Source: RFSX01 sp964591455 (GTDB lineage Bacteria; Bacteroidota; Bacteroidia; Chitinophagales; Saprospiraceae). Taken from it: DNA of 64,000 nt. The stretch lies in assembly GCA_964591455.1 (NCBI GenBank), contig CAZQDZ010000018.1:1-64000 (forward strand). The letters are read 5' to 3'. Below the pieces are notes generated by a model that was not told the origin of the DNA, ran no database searches, and worked only from the letters and a program-made list of their open reading frames with translations. Below are positions 50,216 to 59,372 of this stretch, piece after piece. The first letter of the stretch is position 1; every line of letters begins with the position of its first letter. Both the position numbers and the translations under genes were made by a program.

Positions 50216-53203
50216 TCAATACCGCTCATCCCTCACATACGGCAATCGCTCCATCCTATCCACTTCCATACTCGGAAAATCAAAATCATCTACAATCTTT
50301 CCTTCAATCAGATAGCAGCCCCTGCCTTTAAAAGGATACCGAGCCAGGCTAGGCGGAAAATGTGTAGTATCAAAAAATCGACCCTCGCTATCTATCCACG
50401 TGCCAAAATTCATCAACTTACGATTGATGGTAGTGACATTCTTACGTGTGACAAAGTAGCCAATCATTCTCACCCGCTTGTGCATGTAGGTTTTCATATG
50501 CTTCGCTCGGATGTCTCCACGGAAATCCGTCTCTAGCAATTCGAATGGAGAACAAAGTGGAAAACCTAGCAATTCTATCTCATCGAAGGCTTGTTCATGT
50601 CTGGCCTCCTGCAATACTGGCAAGGCATAATCCTCTGACTCGATACCAAATAGGTGGCCGCTGCCATTATGCTTGACTTCAGGGTTATGTACGGCGTTCT
50701 TCTCCCACATCAACTCATACTTATTCATACCCGTAAATCGGAAAGCGCCTATGCGAATGAGGAGCTCCAGCTGATCTTTCTTGATATCTACTCGACTCAC
50801 AAAATCTTGCATATTCGTATAACTGCCATTATCCTGTCTATCATGTATAATCTGGATGGCCACCTTCTTCTCTAGTGAAGATATATGGATAAACCCAATG
50901 TAAATTTCTTCTCCATATATACTTGTAAGGTAAGTACTGTGATTAATACATGGGGCTTCTATCTGCGCACCACACATGCGTGCCTCGTGCACATAGACTT
51001 CTGTAGAGTAGAAACCACCGAAGTTATTAATCACCGCCACCATAAACTCTAAGGGGTAATAGGTCTTGAGATAAAGACTCTGAAAAGACTCCACCGCAAA
51101 ACTCGCCGAATGCGCCTTACAGAACGAATAGCCACTAAAGCTCTCCACCTGCCGCCATACTTCTTGTGCCAATGCCTCAGGATATCCCCGCTGCTGACAA
51201 TTGCGGAAGTACTTAGTCTGTAACTCCCTGAAGGTATCTGACGATTTTTTCTTGCCAGACATAATACGTCGCAAGACATCCGACTCATCCAAATCAAGAC
51301 CTGCAAAGTGGTGGACAATCTTCATCACATCTTCTTGGTAAACCATCACGCCATAAGTCTCTCCTAGATGCTCCTCAAAGATTGGATGTATGTAGGTAAA
51401 GGATTCAGGATTATGAAAGCGATGAATATACTCTCGCATCATCCCTGACTTGGCCACTCCAGGTCTTATAATAGAACTCGCTGCTACGAGAGACGTATAA
51501 TTATCACAGCGCAGCTTGGTTAGCAGACCCCGCATCGCTGGCGATTCTATATAGAAACAACCGATACAATGACCACTCTTAAGTTGCTTACGGACAGGCA
51601 AATCTTGCTTGATGGCATCTACATCATGGATGTCCACCGCCTTGCCCTGATTACGAGCTATGAGGGTAACGGCATCCTTTATGTGTCCGAGTCCTCGCTG
51701 AGATAATATATCATACTTATGAAAGTCTAAATCCTCTGCGCCATACATATCAAAGTGAGTTACGGCAAAACCCTTAGGCATCATCTGCAATGCTGTATGA
51801 TAGCTCAGCGGTTCTTCACTTATAAGTATACCGCCTGCATGGATAGAGAGATGATTGGGAAATCCTTCTATGAGTTTTCCATACTTAAATATGTGCTTGG
51901 CAAAAGGATGGTGTCTGTCCGTCGCATAAGGTTCATTGACGATGACGTCTATATCCGCTTTGGGTAAGCCCAGCACCTTGCCCAGCTCTCTGATAATAGA
52001 CTTCCCCTTGAAGGTATTATATGTGGCGAGTAAGGCCGTATGCTCTTTACCATATCGCTTAAAGATATAATCCGTCACATCATCCCGCTCATCCCAAGAG
52101 AAGTCAATATCAAAATCTGGTGGGGAGGTTCGGTGGGGATTAATAAATCGCTCAAAGTAGAGGTCTAGGTCTATCGGGTCTACATCGGTGATATAGATAT
52201 TATAGGCCACAATGGAATTAGCCCCACTGCCCCGCCCAACATGATGATACCCTGCCGTATGTGCATACCTGATGATATCCCAAGTGATAAGAAAGTAAGC
52301 GGCAAAGCCCAGCTTCTCTATGACGTCTAGCTCCTTTCTGGTTCGCTCCATCGAACGGCGGTGCCGATCACCATACCGACGGATGCAACCATTAATGGCC
52401 AACTTAGTCAGTAGCTTCATATCCCCTGCTCGGCTACCTGTAAAGGTCTGTCGATTATTAAGCGAGGTAGCGTGCAAGGATATCTGACAATTGTCTATCA
52501 GTGCCTGCGTATTCTTGATGACTTGTGGGTAGGCATGGAACATCTGTCGCAATGCCTCTGGCGTATATATTTTTTCTGACCCCTTGGCGCAGTGCTTGGC
52601 GTCCAGCTTACCGAGCACAATATTCATATCGATGCAGCGCAGTAGCTTGTGGGTCTTATGTCCCGTATCATCTAGAAAAGTAATCGGCGCAAAGACAACC
52701 AGCTTCTCCTGATGATCTTTGAGATATGAGGAGAAGAGATGATTGACTTCGGTGGGGCGAACGCCGATGTATTCATTAGCTCGCAGGGTGGCGATGGGCT
52801 TGGGTAGCTTGCGATAGATGACATAGGCGTGGTGAAATTCTGGTGCCTCGGGCGGGATGGGCTTATTCTCTAGCGAGTGCTTGGTCAGCCAATCATTGAT
52901 TTCTTTCCAGCCTTCTTTGTTCTTAGCTATCGCCACATAGGCGAAAGCGGCATCTTTGATACTGAAGACTGTCACAGGATTATTCTCCGTGGTGTGCCGC
53001 TGGGCCGTCCGGAATTCTATGCCCAAAATCGGCTTGATACCCTGCCGCTTACAGGCTTCTACAAACTGATAGCTACAGGAAGTATTGTTGATATCGGTAA
53101 GGACAAGGGTCTCTATCCCCTGCTTTGCCGCCGCCTGAGCCAGTTGGTCGGGAGACAAGGTCCCGTACTTAAAAGAATAATATGTGTGGCTATTAAGGTG
53201 AAT
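50216..53203 (-). CDS. DNA polymerase III alpha subunit, short DnaE2/ImuC-like type
   Basis: About 995 residues. A PHP domain comes first, then the polymerase core with catalytic aspartates in PPDFDIDFSWDERDD and GRGSGANSIVAYN. Finger, helix-hairpin-helix and C-terminal OB domains follow (RVRMIGYFVTRKNVTTINRK). The length is well below replicative DnaE in this phylum and fits the second, translesion-type alpha subunit. Start: the conserved PHP opening IHLNSHTYYSFKYGTLSPDQ begins at an ATT (53203). No ATG, GTG or TTG precedes it in frame, and the first usable TTG (53158) would remove the metal-binding histidine. No imuA, imuB or dinB gene is in the window. Confidence 0.9.
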   Translation of the reverse strand: MHLNSHTYYSFKYGTLSPDQLAQAAAKQGIETLVLTDINNTSCSYQFVEACKRQGIKPILGIEFRTAQRHTTENNPVTVFSIKDAAFAYVAIAKNKEGWKEINDWLTKHSLENKPIPPEAPEFHHAYVIYRKLPKPIATLRANEYIGVRPTEVNHLFSSYLKDHQEKLVVFAPITFLDDTGHKTHKLLRCIDMNIVLGKLDAKHCAKGSEKIYTPEALRQMFHAYPQVIKNTQALIDNCQISLHATSLNNRQTFTGSRAGDMKLLTKLAINGCIRRYGDRHRRSMERTRKELDVIEKLGFAAYFLITWDIIRYAHTAGYHHVGRGSGANSIVAYNIYITDVDPIDLDLYFERFINPHRTSPPDFDIDFSWDERDDVTDYIFKRYGKEHTALLATYNTFKGKSIIRELGKVLGLPKADIDVIVNEPYATDRHHPFAKHIFKYGKLIEGFPNHLSIHAGGILISEEPLSYHTALQMMPKGFAVTHFDMYGAEDLDFHKYDILSQRGLGHIKDAVTLIARNQGKAVDIHDVDAIKQDLPVRKQLKSGHCIGCFYIESPAMRGLLTKLRCDNYTSLVAASSIIRPGVAKSGMMREYIHRFHNPESFTYIHPIFEEHLGETYGVMVYQEDVMKIVHHFAGLDLDESDVLRRIMSGKKKSSDTFRELQTKYFRNCQQRGYPEALAQEVWRQVESFSGYSFCKAHSASFAVESFQSLYLKTYYPLEFMVAVINNFGGFYSTEVYVHEARMCGAQIEAPCINHSTYLTSIYGEEIYIGFIHISSLEKKVAIQIIHDRQDNGSYTNMQDFVSRVDIKKDQLELLIRIGAFRFTGMNKYELMWEKNAVHNPEVKHNGSGHLFGIESEDYALPVLQEARHEQAFDEIELLGFPLCSPFELLETDFRGDIRAKHMKTYMHKRVRMIGYFVTRKNVTTINRKLMNFGTWIDSEGRFFDTTHFPPSLARYPFKGRGCYLIEGKIVDDFDFPSMEVDRMERLPYVRDERY

Positions 53204-53512
53204 AGGTTCTAGGTTGTGAAGTCTCCAAAGTCACGATAGCAGAGGCGATGAAGCCTTAGCCTACTGGCTTACGATACTTCTTATACTTATAAAATGGACT
53301 CTCTGCGGTACTGAATTCAGAGATATGTTGATATTATCGACATTATATTGCCGATATATCAGTCAAATATGAGATATAGAAAGGAGAAATGCAAGGTGTG
53401 TGGAAAACTTAACTATTGGGATAAGAATATGATTTCTACAAACTAGTAACCTACTCGCGATAGCCGACATAAATAGAGATAACGCAACAACCAACACTCA
53501 TGCGCCGACTAA
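53204..53512. promoter_or_regulatory. Upstream region of the polymerase gene with an inverted repeat
   Basis: No coding sequence seen. TGATATTATCG (53329-53339) and CGATATATCA (53352-53361) form an inverted repeat with a 12-base spacer, about 125 bases before the polymerase start. It may be an operator, for instance for damage control, but no repressor is known here. Confidence 0.35.
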
Positions 53513-53878
53513 CTCTCTTACATTGTGACAAATAAAAATGGCTGTGACTCCATCAGTCATATCAATATCGTCCACCTAGATCGTGATGACCCAATCTGTT
53601 CTTTCAGATATGATACTAATCCACATAATTTTGAGGATACAGAGTTCTTACAAGTCTATCCTAATCCAGGACATGATATAGTCACCTTGATTGTAAATAA
53701 GCCTGAAAGAATACCTTCACAACTTGAGATTTTATCCGCAAAGAAGGAACACATAATGACAATAGATATATTGCAAGAAGAGACACAAATAGATATCCAT
53801 GAATTTTCCAGAGGCCTATACATTTTCATACTAAGAGATGAATTTAATTTATTCGTACACAAAGTTTTTAAATTTTAG
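53513..53878 (+). pseudogene. 5'-truncated Cys-repeat T9SS protein
   Basis: The frame opens right after an in-frame TAA, with only a GTG (53525) as possible start and no signal peptide. It begins mid-repeat (TNKNGCDSISHINIVHL), passes DPICSFRYDTN, and ends in a T9SS type A sorting domain (LQVYPNPGHDIVTLIVNK, LEILSAKKEHIM, GLYIFILRDEFN). It is the tail of a protein of the same family as the intact gene 52 bases downstream, and the fragment at 45941-46190 has the same order. It is most likely a remnant left by deletion or recombination between repeat genes. Confidence 0.7.
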
Positions 53879-53930
53879 TGAATAACCAATTGAATCATTG
53901 AGAAATAAAAAGATGTAATCATTGACTATC

Positions 53931-56900
53931 ATGTATCGTACAATCTCAATAGTACTAATTTTCATCTTTTCAACTTCACTCCACTCACAAAGGCTTGACG
54001 TAGAAGCCATAAGTAGTTTTGAAGAATTCAGGTATAGATTATTTGACATAGCACCTGATGGCAAATGGTATATTATCTTAGAGAACGATGAGCTGCTGAC
54101 TTCTACTGATGAAGGTGAGAACTGGACAATGATTTCTTATCCAGATACTTTTGACATAAGTAGTATAAAATATTTTGACAACGGAGAGCTACTACTTCGC
54201 TCGGCAAAAGCTTCAATACTCGGCAACGATAGCAATTGGAAATCACTTCCTAGTTTAGATGGTTTTAGTTTGATTCAAGTTCACAATGATACTATCTATT
54301 GCACCTTAGGTAATGAAATATTCATGTCTACAGATAAGGGTGAAAGCGTAGAACTTGCATTTACTGCTGAGGAATTTGGGACAATTACAAATCTATACAT
54401 TTCACAGAGTAGTTTCTATGTTATAGGTACATCTTCCACGCAGTCCTACTTCAGATACGACATGGATTACATAAAGATTGATAGCTTTAAGGCTGACCCA
54501 TACAGGAATTTTTATGGTTCTTCAAGACTTTTCGATGTCAATCAAAATGACGAAGTTGGATTAACGACATTTTCAGACACAAGGGGACAGGATGGTGGCT
54601 ATCTGGAGTGGGCTTATGGCGTTAAATCAATCATTGAAATGCATGGCCTCAAAGTACATAAAGGCAAAGTCTATTTTACTTACAATCGACATGGATTAGG
54701 TGTCTATGATTTAGAGACAGAAATCCTGGACGAGTATATAGTGGATCAAATGGGAGAAATTCTTATTCATGAAGATAAAATATTCATTGCAGATCAAAAT
54801 AGAATATTAGAAGTTTCAGAGTTTGTCAATGAATCTGGACAAATCAAAGAAATAATTCCCAACCTTAAAAGAACTTATAATAAAGCTGAAACTTATGAAA
54901 TTGATAATGATGGAACTCTATATGCTAATACTGGAAATAATCTATTTGTCTATAATGATATCTCAAATCAATGGCGTCAAATTGATTTAGAGAATGATAA
55001 CATTATAGACATAACGATTAATGCAGAAGGTACTGTTTATGCATTAAGTGAGACCAAGTTTCATATCATTAAAAATAAAGGACAAGACATTACAACAAAA
55101 CCATTTAATGATTTTCTCTATTACACAGGAGGAGATCTTGGCACGCAAGTATTTGCTTACTCGATTAGGGCTTTTGGCACTGAGGGTATATATATTAAAG
55201 GTCGCTCAACTCAAGCATGGACTTCTATTTTTCCATTAGCCACATTTGACGAAGGAGCTACTTTTCATTCACTTATTCCATATCTAGCAATCTACTCAGT
55301 AGACCTATTCTTTTATCAGAATTTAGGCAGTTCTGTATATTGTCAAAATGGGTTAACCCTTGGATCTTATACAAACACTTGGGATTTTGTACCACTGTGG
55401 GATAATACACAACCTGAGATTTCTGCATTGTCTTTTTTTGAATATTCGATGAATACTTCTGATTCCACCACTATTTACTTGTACCCAACAAGAGATCCTG
55501 GATTCATAATTCACAGTACTGACCTAGGTAAATCTTGGATTAAAAACACAAGAGGTCCTCACGGAACCCTCTATAAAGGTTCTCAACCTGGATCTAGTTG
55601 GATTCTTCAGAACAGTTCAGGAAGAATATTTTACAGAGAACAATTAGATGCAAATTATGTACAAATCGATAATTCCACATTACCAGATGTAAGGTCGATA
55701 CTCTCAGATCCATCAGGTACATCCTATTTCCAGCAAAACAACATTCTTTACAAAGTAGGAGAAAAATTATTTCATAAACAAAGAATTTCTGGAAGAGTAT
55801 TTTTAGATGAAAATAATAATTGTCTATTGGAGTCAGGAGAGGAAGCAGATTTCAGGTCATGGTCATTTAGGTTGATAGGTAATAATTATTCTGCTTTCAC
55901 ATTCTCTACAAATGGAGAATACAATTTCGATGTGCCAGTGGGCACCTACACTTTAGATGTTAACCCTCCTTCAGAATTATGGAATATATGTGATACCACT
56001 TTCACAATAGAAGTCACAGATCCTAATCAAGAAATTATTCAAAATATCGGGGTCAATACTGATGAAGTCTGTGTTGATCTGGAAGTATTTATAAGTAGTC
56101 CTACAGTAAAAAGATGTAAAATCAACACCTATTATCTAACAATAAAAAACACTGGAACGGAAGGGACAGATAATGCATTTGTAGATGTCACGCCAGATTC
56201 CACCTTTAACTTATTCAAAGTAAAATTCTTAGGTGAGCATGAAGAACTTAGCAATGGAAAAATAAGACTCTATTTCGGTGGATTAGAAGTATTAGAAGAA
56301 AAGAGAGCCAGAATCTTGTTTGAAGAAAATTGCACAAGTGAACTTGGCCAACGGCATTGTGTAACTGCAGAAGGATTTTCTGATAACATATGTACTACTT
56401 CTGTAAATACAAGCAGTACGGAGTATCAAAATAATATAGGTCCATTTGACCCCAATGATATGCGGGTATTCAACGACTTAGGATTTAGAGCACTTAATTT
56501 CAAAGAAGAGGATGAACAGATATACCATGTTAGATTTCAAAACACAGGAACTGACACTGCAGAAAATGTGGAAGTAGTTGTTTCTCTAGATGACTCTCTG
56601 GATCTCAGCACTCTCCAGATTATAGATGGATCCCATGACTACATCTCTTCATTCAATGATGTATCCCATCTCGTCATGAGGTTCGATAATATTATGCTCC
56701 CAGATAGTTTTGTAAATGAGCCAGCTTCAAATGGCTATTTTAGATTTAAAATAAAACCTTTCAAGGATGTAATCCAAGGACAAGCCTTTAATTCATATTC
56801 AGATATTTATTTTGACTTTAATCGTCCCATAAGAACAAATAAGGGAAAAGCAAGAATAGGAAAACAATGCGGCCCGCCCATTGTAGAAGCACTTGATATC

Positions 56901-58448
56901 CAAATCTGCTCAGGTGAATCTTATTCTGGATATACTAATTCTGGTTACTACCAAGATATGCTAACCTCAAGTTCTGGTTGCGATTCCCTCCGAAAAATCG
57001 AACTTACAAGATACAATCGTATTAAAACTACTCTTCCTACTCTAAATCTTTGTGAAGGAGAATCTTTCAGAGGCCAAACCACAAATACAACAATAATTGA
57101 TTCCCTTACAAGGGTTATTGGATGCGATTCTATTGTCTCACAAAGAATAATATTCCACGATTGGTTATCGAATGAAGAATTGAAATTTGACTTATGCCCT
57201 AATGATACCATTCTTGGTTATCACATGCCAGGCATATATATTGATACATTGAGGACAAGTAGAAGTTGTCAGCTTAGAATAGTTGAACTAGCTGTACCAG
57301 ATGTGGAAAGATTATTTGAAAGGCATGTATTATGCACCGGTGAGAGCCTTGGCTTCATAACAGAAGCAGGCGTTTATATGGACACTATAAGAACTATCGA
57401 CCTTTGTGATTCACTCATTATAGAAAGAGACATTTCATTTCTTGATCCTATAGAAACAAATCTATCACTCTCTATTTGTGAGAATGACTCTTTTGATGGA
57501 TACACAGAAAGTGGAATCTATCAAGATACTTTCACATCTGTAACTATGTGTGACTCCATTAGAATCATAGACCTAAGGGTTTTGAGGAATGTAACTACTA
57601 ACATTGAAGCTAACATTTGCGAAGGCGAGCAATTTTTAGGTTACAGTGAAAGTGGTGTCTTTGAGGACATTTTTCATGCACACAATAGTTGTGATTCTAT
57701 TCGCATTCTTCACCTAACTGTTAGCGAACATTCTGTAGCTGAAATAGAAACATCTATTTGTGAAGGAGACTCGTTTAATAATTACACCATATCTGGAATC
57801 TATATAGATACTCTGACTAATTATATAGGTTGCGATTCTATTCGAGTTATAAATTTAGATGTAGTTGGCAATACGGAATCAGAAGAACATATTACCCTAT
57901 GTCCTGATGACAGTTACGAAGGCATCTCTGAAGAAGGTATTTATGAATTCCAGTTGAACAACACAGCAGGATGTGACTCCACTAGAATTATACACCTTAC
58001 TTCATTATATCATTCTGCATCAACTGATACTATTTACTTATGCCCAAATCAATCTTACGAAGACCTTTCAGCTCCGAATCATATTACAAAGCATTATATC
58101 AATCAAGTTGGCTGTGATTCTATCCATATTCTATATTTAGTAGAAGTTGATGATGATGCTGGATGTGTTAAATCTGGAAACGCTGAATTTCAAAATATCG
58201 AAAACTCCGTATTCTTTAATCTTTTTCCTAATCCAGCTTCGAATCTAATTACCTTACAAATAAGTCAGGAAAATAGGTTGCCTGCTAAATTATTTCTTTA
58301 TAATTCATCACATGATTTAGTACTAATAGAAAACATAGATTCCGACTCTCAATCTATAGATATTACATCTTTATCAAATGGCGTATATCACTATGTGCTG
58401 AAGTCAGGTATAAATCAGTTTGTAGGAAGAATAGTGGTTATAAATTAA
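53931..58448 (+). CDS. Giant T9SS-secreted protein: propeller-like, DUF11-like domains and nine Cys repeats
   Basis: A 1505-residue exported protein. A signal peptide (about 1-20, ISIVLIFIFSTSLHSQ) leads to a propeller-like region (about 25-610, BNR-type units such as LLTSTDEGENWTMISYPD and IIHSTDLGKSWIKNTRG). An SdrD/Cna-B-like domain follows (GRVFLDENNNCLLESGEEAD). DUF11/DUF7619-like beta domains come next (IGPFDPNDMRVFND, HVRFQNTGTDTAENVEVVVS). About 983-1415 is nine repeats of some 48 residues, each with two cysteines (CEGDSFNNYTISGIYIDTL, then GCDSIRVINL). A T9SS sorting domain ends it (FNLFPNPASNLITLQ). The ATG at 53931 is preferred over the TTG three codons earlier. It is likely a surface adhesin or structural protein. 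Confidence 0.88.
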   Translation: MYRTISIVLIFIFSTSLHSQRLDVEAISSFEEFRYRLFDIAPDGKWYIILENDELLTSTDEGENWTMISYPDTFDISSIKYFDNGELLLRSAKASILGNDSNWKSLPSLDGFSLIQVHNDTIYCTLGNEIFMSTDKGESVELAFTAEEFGTITNLYISQSSFYVIGTSSTQSYFRYDMDYIKIDSFKADPYRNFYGSSRLFDVNQNDEVGLTTFSDTRGQDGGYLEWAYGVKSIIEMHGLKVHKGKVYFTYNRHGLGVYDLETEILDEYIVDQMGEILIHEDKIFIADQNRILEVSEFVNESGQIKEIIPNLKRTYNKAETYEIDNDGTLYANTGNNLFVYNDISNQWRQIDLENDNIIDITINAEGTVYALSETKFHIIKNKGQDITTKPFNDFLYYTGGDLGTQVFAYSIRAFGTEGIYIKGRSTQAWTSIFPLATFDEGATFHSLIPYLAIYSVDLFFYQNLGSSVYCQNGLTLGSYTNTWDFVPLWDNTQPEISALSFFEYSMNTSDSTTIYLYPTRDPGFIIHSTDLGKSWIKNTRGPHGTLYKGSQPGSSWILQNSSGRIFYREQLDANYVQIDNSTLPDVRSILSDPSGTSYFQQNNILYKVGEKLFHKQRISGRVFLDENNNCLLESGEEADFRSWSFRLIGNNYSAFTFSTNGEYNFDVPVGTYTLDVNPPSELWNICDTTFTIEVTDPNQEIIQNIGVNTDEVCVDLEVFISSPTVKRCKINTYYLTIKNTGTEGTDNAFVDVTPDSTFNLFKVKFLGEHEELSNGKIRLYFGGLEVLEEKRARILFEENCTSELGQRHCVTAEGFSDNICTTSVNTSSTEYQNNIGPFDPNDMRVFNDLGFRALNFKEEDEQIYHVRFQNTGTDTAENVEVVVSLDDSLDLSTLQIIDGSHDYISSFNDVSHLVMRFDNIMLPDSFVNEPASNGYFRFKIKPFKDVIQGQAFNSYSDIYFDFNRPIRTNKGKARIGKQCGPPIVEALDIQICSGESYSGYTNSGYYQDMLTSSSGCDSLRKIELTRYNRIKTTLPTLNLCEGESFRGQTTNTTIIDSLTRVIGCDSIVSQRIIFHDWLSNEELKFDLCPNDTILGYHMPGIYIDTLRTSRSCQLRIVELAVPDVERLFERHVLCTGESLGFITEAGVYMDTIRTIDLCDSLIIERDISFLDPIETNLSLSICENDSFDGYTESGIYQDTFTSVTMCDSIRIIDLRVLRNVTTNIEANICEGEQFLGYSESGVFEDIFHAHNSCDSIRILHLTVSEHSVAEIETSICEGDSFNNYTISGIYIDTLTNYIGCDSIRVINLDVVGNTESEEHITLCPDDSYEGISEEGIYEFQLNNTAGCDSTRIIHLTSLYHSASTDTIYLCPNQSYEDLSAPNHITKHYINQVGCDSIHILYLVEVDDDAGCVKSGNAEFQNIENSVFFNLFPNPASNLITLQISQENRLPAKLFLYNSSHDLVLIENIDSDSQSIDITSLSNGVYHYVLKSGINQFVGRIVVIN

Positions 58449-58530
58449 TCAGCTTAATACAAGAAGAGCAAGTAAAAACAAACCATTCCTTGTAGATTTG
58501 GGTGTCGGATTGAAAATGTGAAAGTTATTC

Positions 58531-58605
58531 ATTCAAGAAGGAGTCTTGAAATTCTACATAAGACGCAGGCGGATCCAATCTGCAGTCGACGCCTAACAAG
58601 GTGTA
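58531..58605 (+). repeat. GCAGGCGG hairpin repeat, copy 3
   Basis: TTCAAGAAGGAGTCTTGAA is followed by GCAGGCGGATCCAATC and the partner arm CGCCTAAC. The order of parts is the same as at 41852-41925. Confidence 0.5.
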
Positions 58606-58707
58606 TGGAAGCTAGATGTTGGCGGTTATTCAATTGCTAAGCGAAAGTCGACTCCAAATTAGGCTAACTGCCCATTATTTGAGACTAAATCTTGCAATTA
58701 AAAATCA

Positions 58708-58750
58708 AACGTAGGCGGCAGCTCTTTGTGTTAAGCTACATCCTACGATT
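58708..58750 (+). repeat. GTAGGCGG hairpin repeat, copy 4
   Basis: CGTAGG pairs with CCTACG around GCGGCAGCTC...AGCTAC. The GTAGGCGGC start matches copy 1 (minus strand, 41255-41312). Confidence 0.45.
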
Positions 58751-58813
58751 AACTGGGGAGTTGAGCTTGAAGAATTGAACTTATTTAATCGAGGGTCAAT
58801 TATCACTCTTTGG

Positions 58814-59371
58814 CTACCAGACATTTATAAAAATTCCCAGAGAGGGTGTCAATTTAAAATCAAGAAAGGGTTCGATTGCAGTTTCAAATTCTGAATTAAA
58901 CTCTTCTAAAAAACTGTCATGTTCATTTGTGTTAACCCTGTAAGATAATCCTAGAGTTATATAAGATCTCTTTTTTCTCAATGACCAAACAATCCCTAGG
59001 CCTAGAATAGGGCCTTTTAAAAACCGGCTTTCTATATAACCTGATGCCGTCGTTAAAGTCATATGGTACTGAGTTCCATAAGCCAGTCTGACATAAGGAC
59101 TCAAATACTTTAGAAGGTACTTTTGGGGCATTGCCTCAACACCTATATTCCATGTAACACCTGAAGAAGATAGACCAACTGCACCCACGGCATAAAGGCT
59201 ATTATAAACTTTTCTTCCTACTCTTGTGCCGAAGAACGCATAGTCAACTCCTAATCCAGCTTCAAGTTTCCATTTATCTTGGGGTACAAATAATTCTTCT
59301 TTCTCATTATTTGTTTGAGCTGCACTCTGGTAAGTAAAAAACATAAGCGCTATTACTATACATTTAATCAT
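58814..59371 (-). CDS. Outer-membrane beta-barrel-like protein
   Basis: A 185-residue exported protein with a signal peptide (about 1-19, CIVIALMFFTYQSAAQ). Strand-like alternation runs through the mature part: WKLEAGLGVDYAFFGTR, VTWNIGVEAMPQKYL, YVRLAYGTQYHMTL, ILGLGIVWSLRKKRSYITLG. It ends in an aromatic residue (LGIFINVW), as barrels usually do. Function is unknown. It follows the gene upstream by a single base, so both form an operon and may share a complex. Confidence 0.75.
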   Translation of the reverse strand: MIKCIVIALMFFTYQSAAQTNNEKEELFVPQDKWKLEAGLGVDYAFFGTRVGRKVYNSLYAVGAVGLSSSGVTWNIGVEAMPQKYLLKYLSPYVRLAYGTQYHMTLTTASGYIESRFLKGPILGLGIVWSLRKKRSYITLGLSYRVNTNEHDSFLEEFNSEFETAIEPFLDFKLTPSLGIFINVW

Positions 59372-59372
59372 G

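Larger units (their letters stand above)
58449..58813. other. Intergenic region with two hairpin repeats
   Basis: No coding sequence seen. It holds two members of the G(C/T)AGGCGG hairpin family, at 58531-58605 and 58708-58750, about 100 bases apart. A repeated GTCGACTCC/GTCGACGCC theme lies between them. Confidence 0.5.

Noticed and set aside
53458..53470. CGCGATAGCCGAC as another end of the REP-like element
   Set aside because: It shares only a few bases with CCCGATAGTCGAGG and has no hairpin arm or interior sequence of the element.
58561..58670. Possible integron attC sites (GCCTAAC at 58591 and hairpin-rich surroundings)
   Set aside because: The matching GTTRRRY core is not found at a suitable distance, no integrase gene is seen, and neighbouring copies lack the GCCTAAC end.
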